This document shows, piece by piece, positions 25,720-34,157 of a stretch of 64,000 nucleotides of DNA. Below the pieces are notes generated by a model. That model saw only the letters and a list, made by a program, of their open reading frames with translations. It had not been told where the DNA came from and made no database searches. The stretch's first letter is position 1; each line of letters begins with the position of its first letter. The position numbers and the translations under genes were made by a program. Origin of the DNA: an uncultured Acetatifactor sp. (lineage in GTDB: Bacteria > Bacillota > Clostridia > Lachnospirales > Lachnospiraceae); assembly GCA_947625475.1 (NCBI GenBank), contig CANQOL010000001.1, positions 62,001 through 126,000 of the forward strand, written 5' to 3'.

Positions 25720-27546
25720 TCAATACAGCGGCTCCACCCTGCAGTCCCCGTAAAAAAACTCCAGGATCTGCCGGGCGTCATACCCGTCCTCCGCCATGGC
25801 CCTGGCCCCGTTCTGGGACATGCCCCTGCCGTGCCCGAAGCCTCCTCCATGGAGGGTGTAGCCGGTCACCTTCCCCTCCGCCTGGGTGCTCTCCAGCACA
25901 AAAAAGGCGCTGGGGAGAAGGCTTTGGCAGGAGACCTCGCTGCCGTCCTGGCGCCTGACCTTGGCGGCGCCGTCACAGAGCACATAGCGGATATTGTATT
26001 CGGAGAGGACCTTATAGGTGCGGCCGGACCCCCGCAGGATCAGCTCCGAGGCCGCCCCGTCCGCTTCCCGCGCCGCCACGGTGACGGACCTCAGCTCCCC
26101 CAGAGAGTCCACGGGCCCGGGGACGAACTCCCCGTCCTCTCCCTCCGTCAGAATCAGCTCCCCATTTGCCTGACAGCGCTTTTTCAGGCGTTCCTCCAGG
26201 GCGCTCTCATCCAGGTCCGTCACCTGATAGCTCCAGCGGTACCAGCTCTCCCCGGACTCATAGTCCGTCTCCCGCGTCTCCCCGATATAGCTGCGAAAGT
26301 TTTCCTCCCCCGACAAATCCAGGATGGTGTACGTCCCGCTCTCCATGCTGTCCCGGCTGATGGCCACGCCGCCTCCCGGGCCGCAGCTGCCCACGCCGCA
26401 GGAGGTGGAATAGTAAAAGGTCTGGGCCGGCTCACCCGTCCCACTCATCAGAAGCTGGCCGTAGGTAGCCTTCACGGCGGCCGTGGTCTCGGGCTGTTCC
26501 AGAATATTGTTGTAAACCTGATAGCCGGTGCTGTCGTCCACATGGGCTCCGTAGCTTCCGTAGCCCGCCCGCAGCAGACAGCCGTAGGCGTAGGTCCTGG
26601 CACAGACAGCCTGGGCCATCAGCGCCTGCTCCGGGTAGGAGGCGGGCATCTCGCTGGGCACCACGCTGTAAAGATATTCCTCCAGGGGCAGCTCATTGAT
26701 TACCAGGATCCCCTCCCCCCAGGGGAGCAGCTCCAGGCTGCCCCGGTAAGCCGGGATCCCCTGGCTTCTATGTACGCTCTGCAGAGCAATCCGGCCCGTC
26801 TGGGCCTGGGGCCGGATCAGCACCCTGCCCGAAGCAAGTAAAGGGCTGTTTTGGTCTATCTGCAGCACCTCTCCCGCCTGATACACCGCCGTCTGGGAAT
26901 TGTCGCTGCCGCAGGTGACGGAATAAGGCACATCCGCCGTGAGAGTGATCTGACTGTGAAAAATCCCCTCAAAATCCGAGGTCTTGATGAGCACCCGGAT
27001 CCGCTCCATGGCCTCCTTCCGGGCCAGCAGGACGGCGCAGATCTGCCCATCCTCCACACACAGATCCGTCAGATCGTACCCGATGGGGATATCCCGGCAG
27101 CTGCACTCCTGTAAGGCTCCGTAGAGCCGGTAGCCCCTGTAATTTTCCGCCAGGGGAAGCCTGCCGCGCCCCTCCACCTCCACATAATCCGGTCCGGCGC
27201 TCAGAATCCGTCCGCCGATCCGCTCCCCCTTCACCCGGCAGGCGCTCACACGCTCATCCGAGAGCACAAGATCCGCCACCTGGTCCCGAAGGGGTTCCTT
27301 TGGCACACAGCCTTCCTCACAGGGAAAGCTCTGCTCCCGCCCGTCATAATAACAGGTCAGCCCGCTCTCGTCCGCCTCCAGGATCCACACATTTTCCATC
27401 TCTCGGACCACCGGGATGTGCTCCGGCCCCGGGACAGGCTCTCCGGGCTCCTCCTCCGCAGGCGGCAGAACCTTCATCAGACGTCCCGCTGCCAGAAGCA
27501 GCAGCAGAAAGATCCCAAGCAGGCAGATCAGCGCCTTGAGCTGCAT
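25720..27546 (-). CDS. SpoIID/LytB-domain protein, membrane anchored
   Basis: A 608-residue protein. One N-terminal membrane helix (ALICLLGIFLLLLLAAG) is followed by two beta-rich segments and a SpoIID domain from about residue 300 (LPLEEYLYSVVPSEMPASYPEQALMAQAV, with the catalytic glutamate in PSEMP) to the end (GFGHGRGMSQNGA). SpoIID enzymes are lytic transglycosylases that trim peptidoglycan, classically during engulfment. This is longer than SpoIID itself (about 340), so it is a paralogue. The ATG at 27546, behind AAGGAAGAGCGG, is preferred over the upstream TTG at 27588. Confidence 0.88.
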   Translation of the reverse strand: MQLKALICLLGIFLLLLLAAGRLMKVLPPAEEEPGEPVPGPEHIPVVREMENVWILEADESGLTCYYDGREQSFPCEEGCVPKEPLRDQVADLVLSDERVSACRVKGERIGGRILSAGPDYVEVEGRGRLPLAENYRGYRLYGALQECSCRDIPIGYDLTDLCVEDGQICAVLLARKEAMERIRVLIKTSDFEGIFHSQITLTADVPYSVTCGSDNSQTAVYQAGEVLQIDQNSPLLASGRVLIRPQAQTGRIALQSVHRSQGIPAYRGSLELLPWGEGILVINELPLEEYLYSVVPSEMPASYPEQALMAQAVCARTYAYGCLLRAGYGSYGAHVDDSTGYQVYNNILEQPETTAAVKATYGQLLMSGTGEPAQTFYYSTSCGVGSCGPGGGVAISRDSMESGTYTILDLSGEENFRSYIGETRETDYESGESWYRWSYQVTDLDESALEERLKKRCQANGELILTEGEDGEFVPGPVDSLGELRSVTVAAREADGAASELILRGSGRTYKVLSEYNIRYVLCDGAAKVRRQDGSEVSCQSLLPSAFFVLESTQAEGKVTGYTLHGGGFGHGRGMSQNGARAMAEDGYDARQILEFFYGDCRVEPLY

Positions 27547-27617
27547 CCGCTCTTCCTTATTCAGATCACTCCACAGGTTCCTTCTCAAATCCCGCTCCCC
27601 AAATGTTTTTTCATGAA

Positions 27618-27842
27618 TAAAGCAGCCCTCCGGCTGCTCCTTCTCTTTTGTAGCATGTACCCCAAAATGCCGGCTCCTGCCTTTTGACTCCTAGCAATGC
27701 TAGGTGGGCAACCGCAACCCAGCTTTTGCCTTCCCCTGCAATCCTCATATGAGTGGGGGCTTGACAGCCACTTGGCAATATAGGAATCCCTTTCACGTAA
27801 ATGTAGGTTCAAAATTAGCAGGAGTTGTCGCGCATTTCAGGT
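27618..27842 (-). ncRNA. structured RNA, candidate 6S RNA
   Basis: A perfect-spacing promoter precedes a gene-free 225-nt segment. The RNA can close with a long stem, CTCCTGC...TTTTGA (27809-27824) with TCAAAA...GCAGGAG (27674-27689). Inside are two large unpaired strands, one with a small hairpin CTAGC-ATT-GCTAG, and a terminal stem. That stem-bubble-stem plan is how 6S RNA mimics an open promoter. No primary-sequence signature was checked, so it might be another leader or RNA. A hairpin AGCAGCC/GGCTGCT at 27621-27638 may end it. Confidence 0.42.
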
Positions 27843-27848
27843 GTCTTT

Positions 27849-27877
27849 ATTATAGCCAATCCGGGAGCATTTTACAA
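27849..27877 (-). promoter_or_regulatory. promoter of the structured RNA
   Basis: TTGTAA (27872-27877), a 17-bp spacer and TATAAT (27849-27854) on the minus strand. Read-through would also serve the SpoIID-like gene. Confidence 0.82.
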
Positions 27878-27934
27878 CTGTAAATTTTGACAAAGGCGGC
27901 GGATATTAGTTTTCCTGTAATGAGAAGCCCGGGA

Positions 27935-29731
27935 CTATATCTCCGAGGTCGCCTCCTTCAGCCAGGCCCTCTCCCCATCCTCCAGCATGGGCCCTATCTT
28001 CTCATAGACCGCCCTGTGATACTCGTTCAGATACTGCCTCTGCAGGGGGGTCAGATAGGCCGGGTCGATGGCCTCCCGGTCGATGGGCACATAGGTCAGG
28101 GTGTCAAAGTACATAAACTGTCCGTACTCGTTCTTCTCCCCGTTTCTGACCACCATCACGTTTTCCGTGCGGATGCCGTGGCTCCCCTCCACATAGACGC
28201 CGGGCTCGTTGGTCACATCCATGCCCGCCTCCAGCAGCGCCTCGTTTCCGCCGGTGTACCGCCATCTCAGGCTCTGGGGGCCCTCATGTACGTTCAGGAT
28301 ATAGCCCACCCCGTGGCCTGTGCCGCACTTATAGTCCAGGCCGATCTCCCACAGGGGCTCCCTGGCCAGAATATCCAGGTTCCGGCCCGTGCAGCCGTAG
28401 AGCCATTTGGCATGGGCCAGCTGCAGCATAGCCGCCGCCACCAGGGTAAAATGCTTTTTGATCTCCTGGGAAACCGGGCCCAGCACGATGGTCCGGGTCA
28501 CATCCGTGGTGCCCCCCAGATACTGTCCCCCGGAGTCCACCAGGAGCATCCCTTCCGGCCTCAGCACGGCGAAGCTCTCCGGGACGGCCTCATAGTGCAT
28601 CATGGCCGCGTTGGCGTCATAGGCGGCGATGGTGGGGAAGGACAGATCCAGAAACTCCGGGATCTGCCTGCGCAGGCCCTCCAGATAGTCCGCCGCGCTG
28701 ATCTCCGTGATCTCTTCCCTGCCGATATGGGTCTTTAACCAATAGATAAATTTGGTCAGGGCGGCGCTGTCCTTCAGATAGATTTCCTCCATATGGGCCA
28801 GTTCCTCCGGAGATTTCACCGCCTTTAACAGCTCGGTGGGGTTCTTCTTCTCCACCGGCTCCCCCCTCTTCTCCAGGGCCTTAAACAGCGCGTAGCTCAC
28901 GCAGTTTCCGTCCACCAGCACCCGGCTTCCCTTCTCCAGGGACTCCAGGAAGGGAAGCACCTCCCCGTACTCCCGGCAGGTGACCCCCTTAGACGCCAGA
29001 TACGCCTCCGCCTCCCCCTCCAGGGCCCTTCCCTGGATAAACAGCACCGTCTCCTTCTCCGTCAGATACAGATAGGAGAGGGCCACCGGATTGCACTCCA
29101 CATCACAGCCCCGGATATTGAGAAGCCACATGATATCGTCCAGCTTGCTTAAAAGGAATCCGCCCGCCTCCTGTTTTTCCATCTCCCGGCGGACCTGCTC
29201 CCGCTTTTCCTCCAGGCTTCTTCCCGCAATCTCCCCGGGCAGCACCCGAACCGGGCCGCAGGGAAGAGCGGGCCGGTCCTTCCAGACCTCCCCGGCCAGA
29301 TCCCTGTCACAGCAGATCCGAACCTGCTTCCCCGCCAGGGCCTTCTCAAACTGCCGGCCCTCTCTGGCCGAAACCACTCTGCCGTCAAAGCCAAAGGTCT
29401 GTCCGTCCTTTATGTGCTCCTTTAAAAATTCCGTCAGGGTGGGCACTCCCTCGTCCAGCATGCGGAACAGGGTGACCCCCGTCCCCTCCAGCTCCCGCTC
29501 GGCCTGGATAAAATAGCGCCCGTCCGTCCACAGGCCTGCGCCCTCCTGCCAGAGGAGCAGATCCCCGTTGGATCCGGTAAACCCGCAGAAATATTCCCTG
29601 ACCTTAAAATAATCGCTCACATACTCTGAATTGTGAAAATCCGCCGTGGGCATCATATAAAAGTCCACGCCCGCCTCCTTCATGGCCAGGCGCAGGGCCG
29701 CAAGCCTGCCCTGAATGATCTGATTCTCCAT
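27935..29731 (-). CDS. M24B Xaa-Pro aminopeptidase
   Basis: A 598-residue three-domain enzyme, matching the long aminopeptidase P class. Two creatinase-like N-terminal domains precede the pita-bread catalytic domain. Metal ligands are visible: two Asp in DSGGQYLGGTTDVTRT, His in GTGHGVGYILNVHEG, Glu in TNEPGVY and Glu in GIRTENVMVV. It removes the first residue before proline and acts in the cytoplasm (no signal peptide). The ribosome site AGGAGGCAAAA is strong. deoC and this gene lie 85 bp apart on the same strand. Confidence 0.94.
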   Translation of the reverse strand: MENQIIQGRLAALRLAMKEAGVDFYMMPTADFHNSEYVSDYFKVREYFCGFTGSNGDLLLWQEGAGLWTDGRYFIQAERELEGTGVTLFRMLDEGVPTLTEFLKEHIKDGQTFGFDGRVVSAREGRQFEKALAGKQVRICCDRDLAGEVWKDRPALPCGPVRVLPGEIAGRSLEEKREQVRREMEKQEAGGFLLSKLDDIMWLLNIRGCDVECNPVALSYLYLTEKETVLFIQGRALEGEAEAYLASKGVTCREYGEVLPFLESLEKGSRVLVDGNCVSYALFKALEKRGEPVEKKNPTELLKAVKSPEELAHMEEIYLKDSAALTKFIYWLKTHIGREEITEISAADYLEGLRRQIPEFLDLSFPTIAAYDANAAMMHYEAVPESFAVLRPEGMLLVDSGGQYLGGTTDVTRTIVLGPVSQEIKKHFTLVAAAMLQLAHAKWLYGCTGRNLDILAREPLWEIGLDYKCGTGHGVGYILNVHEGPQSLRWRYTGGNEALLEAGMDVTNEPGVYVEGSHGIRTENVMVVRNGEKNEYGQFMYFDTLTYVPIDREAIDPAYLTPLQRQYLNEYHRAVYEKIGPMLEDGERAWLKEATSEI

Positions 29732-29816
29732 TTTTGCCTCCTATTCTCCTTGTCCTAAATCCGGCCCTTTATCGGGCCGATCCCTCAAGGGCGGTTCTCC
29801 TTGAATTTCCCGGATT

Positions 29817-30470
29817 CTAAATCTGATCCTTTAACAGGCCCACTGCCCGGGATGTGCCCACTCTCTCACACCCCAGCTCCAGGAACGCCTCCAGCTCTTC
29901 CCGGGTGGAAATGCCTCCCGCCGCCTTGATCTTAACGCCGGGCCCGATATTTTCCCGAAACAGCTTCACATCCTCCAGGGTCGCTCCCCCCGTCCCAAAG
30001 CCGGTGGAAGTCTTGATATAGTCCGCCCCGGCCTTCGTCACCGCCTGGCACATGGCGATCTTCTCCTGCCGGGTGAGATAGCAGGTCTCCACGATCACCT
30101 TCAGCACATGCTCCCCGCAGACCCCCTTCAGAGTCCGGATCTCCTCCTCCACCTTCTCATACAGTCCGTTCTTCACGTCCGTCAGATTGATCACCATGTC
30201 GATCTCCCCGGCGCCCTGCTCCAGAGCCTCCCTGGCCTCCAGCGCCTTCACCGGGGTGTCCTGGTATCCAAGAGGGAAGCCCACCACCGTACAGATATTC
30301 AATCTGTCCCCGTATCTGCCGTGGACTCTTCCCACATAGCAGGAGGGGATGCACACCGAAGCCGTGCCGTAGGCAATGGCCTCCTCGCAGAGCTTTTCAA
30401 TTTCCTCCCAGCTGCAATAGGGCTTTAAGAGAGTGTGATCCACTCTGGCCAGCATATCCTTCACTTCCAT
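29817..30470 (-). CDS. deoC: deoxyribose-phosphate aldolase DeoC
   Basis: A 217-residue TIM-barrel aldolase of normal length. KVIVETCYL and the Schiff-base lysine in DYIKTSTGFGTGGAT are the family hallmarks, with GVKIKAAGGISTREE in the last strand. It cleaves 2-deoxyribose-5-phosphate to acetaldehyde and glyceraldehyde-3-phosphate in deoxynucleoside breakdown. No other deo gene is adjacent. The start ATG has AGGCGGAA just ahead. Confidence 0.96.
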   Translation of the reverse strand: MEVKDMLARVDHTLLKPYCSWEEIEKLCEEAIAYGTASVCIPSCYVGRVHGRYGDRLNICTVVGFPLGYQDTPVKALEAREALEQGAGEIDMVINLTDVKNGLYEKVEEEIRTLKGVCGEHVLKVIVETCYLTRQEKIAMCQAVTKAGADYIKTSTGFGTGGATLEDVKLFRENIGPGVKIKAAGGISTREELEAFLELGCERVGTSRAVGLLKDQI

Positions 30471-30580
30471 TTCCGCCTGATCCGCCTTTCTCCCTTTCGG
30501 GTTTTCGTTTCTGTATCTGCCGCTCTATCTCGGGACGCCCTCTCAGCAGAACACCGGGGAATGTCCCGGGGCCATCCGCA

Positions 30581-31852
30581 TCAATCTACGTCAATATCGT
30601 ACTCCAGGATGCTCCCCGAGACTGCGTCCAGGGTGTAGCTGTACTCTTTCCCTCCATAATAAAACTCGATCTCGTACTCTGCCCTTCCGTCGTCGTAGTC
30701 CAGCTCCTCTTTGCCAAACCGCACATCCGTCCTGCTAAGCTGCGCATGGTTTAAGGCAATCTCCTCCGCCTGGCTGACCTCTATATAGGTTCCGGCGAAA
30801 GTCTGGGCGCCGTCCCCGGAGGCCGCAGCGGCCGTCCGGAAGAGCTCCACATCCTTTCCGTACACAGTCCCCTCGCTGGCGTGAATCTCATAGTCATACT
30901 CCGTATCGGCAGTGTAAAACTCGACCTCATACACCGGGACGCCGCCGTCATAGTCCAGCCGGGTTTTGCGGAATGTAACCTGTTCCTCCGTAAGACCCGC
31001 ATCCGCCAGAGCCGCCCCCTGGGCCTCCTGGGGGGTGAGCTGCCGGGGGGCGCCTGCGTCTGCAGCGGCGGGAGCGGCGGCCTCTCCCGGCCCTCCCGCC
31101 TGCTGCGCTGCGGGCTGGGATTCACCGGGCTGCCCGCTGTCCAGCCCCGCAGACGGCTGCTGGGCTGGGGGCTGGGCCCCGTCAGGCTGCGCTGCGGGCT
31201 GAGACTCACTGGGCTGCTGGGCTGCAGGCTGGGCCCCGTCAGGCTGTTCTGGACTGACCGGCCCCTTCACCGACTGCTGGGCCGTGGGCTGGGGCTGACT
31301 GAACTGAGGGTCTATGGGTGACTCTTCTCCAGAAGGAAACCCGCTTTGCGATTCTCCGTTTGGCTGAGCCGCATCAGGCTGGGCCTCGCCGGGCTGCTCT
31401 GCGCCGGGCTGAGGTTCACCAGGCACTCCTGTGCCGGACTGCTCCCCGCCGGGCTTGGGCTCTGCCGTCTGTGTGCCAGGCGTCCCCTGGCTGCCTTCCT
31501 GGAGCCCGGAGGCAATGCCCCGGCCGAAACCGGCCCCGTCTCCCTCAATATCTCTCGATATAATATCTCCGTCCCGGGCCTGAATTTCATACTCATATTC
31601 TCTGCCGCCGCTGTAGAAATCCACCTCATACCGGAAGCGTCCGTCCTCCCAGCCCAATCTGGCCCGCAGAGCGGATACATCGGCCCTGGAAAGCCCTGCG
31701 TCCGCCAGGGCAGCGGCCTCCGCCTCCTTCTTCCCGATCAGGCCCTTTCCGGCCACGGCCCACACAATTCCTGCCAATACAGCCATCCCAACGGCCACAA
31801 GACAGAAGGTTGAGATCACTGCTCTCTTCGGTGTGCTGAAAAACTTTTTCAT
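30581..31852 (-). CDS. PepSY-domain protein with a long proline/glutamine-rich linker
   Basis: A 423-residue protein anchored by one N-terminal helix (AVISTFCLVAVGMAVLAGIVWAVAG). It has three PepSY modules with the recurring pattern ALADAGL, then YEVDFYSGG / YEVEFYTAD / YEIEFYYGG: one near residues 40-105, two in the last 160 residues. Between the first and second lies about 160 residues of linker made of repeats of QP, GESQP, AAQQP and PDGAQP. PepSY domains inhibit proteases or bind the cell surface. The linker should span the wall. The ATG at 31852 has GGAAAGGAG upstream. Confidence 0.86.
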   Translation of the reverse strand: MKKFFSTPKRAVISTFCLVAVGMAVLAGIVWAVAGKGLIGKKEAEAAALADAGLSRADVSALRARLGWEDGRFRYEVDFYSGGREYEYEIQARDGDIISRDIEGDGAGFGRGIASGLQEGSQGTPGTQTAEPKPGGEQSGTGVPGEPQPGAEQPGEAQPDAAQPNGESQSGFPSGEESPIDPQFSQPQPTAQQSVKGPVSPEQPDGAQPAAQQPSESQPAAQPDGAQPPAQQPSAGLDSGQPGESQPAAQQAGGPGEAAAPAAADAGAPRQLTPQEAQGAALADAGLTEEQVTFRKTRLDYDGGVPVYEVEFYTADTEYDYEIHASEGTVYGKDVELFRTAAAASGDGAQTFAGTYIEVSQAEEIALNHAQLSRTDVRFGKEELDYDDGRAEYEIEFYYGGKEYSYTLDAVSGSILEYDIDVD

Positions 31853-32011
31853 GCGCAAAGTCTCCTTTCCCAAAGATCCGGCTCCCGTCCCTGGGGGCAT
31901 ATTTAATCAGATGAATTATACTCCCCTTTCGCACAGACGTCAATTTATTTGCCGCTCCGGCCTACATCCCATTTGCCGCCCCGGCCCACATCCCACTGCC
32001 GCTCCGCCCCG

Positions 32012-33763
32012 TCACATCTGCAGATTCTGTGTGTTATATAAATTCGCGTAATCCCCGCCCTTGGCCATCAGCTGGGCGTGGGTGCCCTCCTCGGTGATAA
32101 TGCCGTCCCGGACCACCAGGATCCTGCTGGCCGCCCGCACCGTGGACAGCCGGTGGGCGATGATCAGCGTCGTCCTTCCCTTGGCCAACTCGTCAAAGGC
32201 CCGCTGGATCTTAGCCTCCGTCACGCTGTCCAGGGCCGATGTGGCCTCATCCAAAATGAGGACCGGCGGATTTTTCAGGAAGATCCGGGCAATGGAGATC
32301 CGCTGCTTCTGTCCCCCGGAGAGCAGCACGCCCCTCTCGCCCACGTATGTATCGAACCCCTGGGGCATGGCCATAATGTCCTCGTAAATTTCCGCCCGTC
32401 TGGCGGCCTCGGCCACCTCCCCGTCCGTGGCGTCCGGCCGTCCGTACCGGATATTGTTCCGAACGCTGTCGGCAAACAAAAACACATCCTGCTGCACCAC
32501 GCCGATATTGCGCCGCAGAGACCTCTGTGTCACATCCCGCACATCCAGCCCGTCGATGGCTATGCTCCCCTCATCCACATCGTAAAACCTGGGGATGAGG
32601 CTGCAAAGGGTGGTTTTCCCGCCGCCGGAGGGCCCCACCACGGCTATGGTCTCCCCCGGAGATACATGCAGTGTCACATGGTGCAGCACCTGCGTATCGT
32701 CCCGCTCATAGGAAAAGCTGATGTCATTTACATCAATTTTTCCCTTCACACTGCTCAGCTCCCTGGCGTCCGGCCGGTCGGTCAGCTCCGGCTCCACCCG
32801 CATCAGCTCCGCAAAACGGGAGAGCCCCGCCGTGCCGTTTACCAGCATCTCGGAGAGGTTGGCCAGCTTCCGCATGGGATTGATAAACGTGGAGGTGTAG
32901 AGGCTGAAGGTGATCAGATCCACATAGTCCATTTTCCCGTCCATGATCAGGTATCCGCCCACGGCAATGACGGTTACGGGCATAATGCACATAAAGAACT
33001 CCAGGGACGCCTGAAATTTCCCCATGGCCTTGTACTGGGCCTTCTTGGATCCCCGGAACCTGTCGTTGGAGGCCGCGAACTTCTCATGCTCCGCCTGCTC
33101 GTTGGTAAAAGCCTTGGCGGTCCGCATCCCGGAGAGACTGGACTCAATATCCGCGTTGATGGACGCCGTCACACGCTTTACGGACTTGGAAGTCCTCTCC
33201 AGCGCCAGACGGTTCACGCTGGCCACCGCCAGAAAGATGGGGATCAGCAGCAGCATCACCAGGGCCAGCCTCCACTGGACCGTGAAGAGTATGGCAATGG
33301 CGCCCGCCACCGTCACGCCGGATATGAAGACATCCTCCGGCCCGTGGTGGGCAAGCTCCGTGATATCGAAAAGCTCCGACGTGAGCCGGCTCATCAGATG
33401 CCCCGTCCGGTTCTTGTCAAAGAAGCTCACGGGCAGAGTCTGCAGGTGCGTGAAAAGATCCTCCCTTATGTCCGCCTCCACGTGGATGCCGAACTCATGC
33501 CCCCAGTAGGTGACCGCGAACTGCAGGAAGGACCGCAGGATGTACGCCAGCACCATCACCCCGATCACCGCAAAAAAGGCGCCGTACAGATTCTCCGGGA
33601 TCAGCTCGTACAGGCACAGTCTGGATATGTAGGGGAAGCTCAGATCCACCAGCGCAATCATCAGCGCGCACACCATATCCAGCCCAAACAGGCCCATGTG
33701 GGGCCTGAAATAGCTTATAAAGATCCGAAACAGCCCGTCCTTTTGAAAATCCGGTTTTCTCAT
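32012..33763 (-). CDS. ABC transporter, fused permease and ATPase
   Basis: A 583-residue half-size exporter. Six membrane helices lie in residues 1-320, and the ATPase domain follows with Walker A GPSGGGKTT, signature LSGGQKQRISIARIF, Walker B VLILDEATSALD and the switch IAHRLST. It should act as a homodimer exporting a lipid, drug or peptide. No partner gene is adjacent. The ATG at 33763 is preceded by GGGAGAG, which is next to a remnant of the 82-nt repeat. Confidence 0.93.
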   Translation of the reverse strand: MRKPDFQKDGLFRIFISYFRPHMGLFGLDMVCALMIALVDLSFPYISRLCLYELIPENLYGAFFAVIGVMVLAYILRSFLQFAVTYWGHEFGIHVEADIREDLFTHLQTLPVSFFDKNRTGHLMSRLTSELFDITELAHHGPEDVFISGVTVAGAIAILFTVQWRLALVMLLLIPIFLAVASVNRLALERTSKSVKRVTASINADIESSLSGMRTAKAFTNEQAEHEKFAASNDRFRGSKKAQYKAMGKFQASLEFFMCIMPVTVIAVGGYLIMDGKMDYVDLITFSLYTSTFINPMRKLANLSEMLVNGTAGLSRFAELMRVEPELTDRPDARELSSVKGKIDVNDISFSYERDDTQVLHHVTLHVSPGETIAVVGPSGGGKTTLCSLIPRFYDVDEGSIAIDGLDVRDVTQRSLRRNIGVVQQDVFLFADSVRNNIRYGRPDATDGEVAEAARRAEIYEDIMAMPQGFDTYVGERGVLLSGGQKQRISIARIFLKNPPVLILDEATSALDSVTEAKIQRAFDELAKGRTTLIIAHRLSTVRAASRILVVRDGIITEEGTHAQLMAKGGDYANLYNTQNLQM

Positions 33764-34157
33764 CTCACTCTCCCTTCCGGAGCGTCACAAATTCTCCCGG
33801 GGAGACCGGCCCATCCCCGTCCTTTTTCACAGGGTATGTGCCGCCGGCCCCCGAATTATCCCCGATTATATCACCATCCGCCCGTCCGCGCAAGGGATGG
33901 CCGCCCAATTTGCCTTCTTCCTCCCCCTCCCGCTCCCCGGCCGGGGCGTTGGAAAAAAGTGTTAAATTATTGTAAACTTATCCTTTTTTGCTTGCGTCCC
34001 TCCTTTTTCCCATGTTATGATAACTTTATATCTATCTCATGTTAACGCGTTAAAGCGTCGTATTAACGCACGAAAGTGCCGGATGATATGATTTTGTCAC
34101 TGAAAACGGGCGGCGGCCCTCTTCTCCGCCGTCCTGCAAAACGAAAGGAGCGGTGCT
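33764..34157. other. intergenic region between divergent ABC exporter and citrate synthase genes
   Basis: No gene is seen in these 394 bases. The left part has a 20-bp remnant of the repeat element. The right part is AT-rich with a perfect palindrome TTAACGCGTTAA (34042-34053) and a further TTAACGC half at about 34063, which could be an operator for the citrate synthase gene. No -35/-10 pair is convincing. Confidence 0.6.
33778..33797. repeat. remnant of the 82-nt element before the ABC exporter
   Basis: CGGAGCGTCACAAATTCTCC matches one end of the element (copy 1 read on the minus strand) at 19 of 20 bases, in opposite orientation to the two full copies. It lies 14 nt before the exporter start codon. 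Confidence 0.65.

Noticed and set aside
32078-34045. 655-codon plus-strand open frame opposite the ABC exporter
   Set aside because: Shadow frame. The minus strand encodes a complete exporter with all ATPase motifs.
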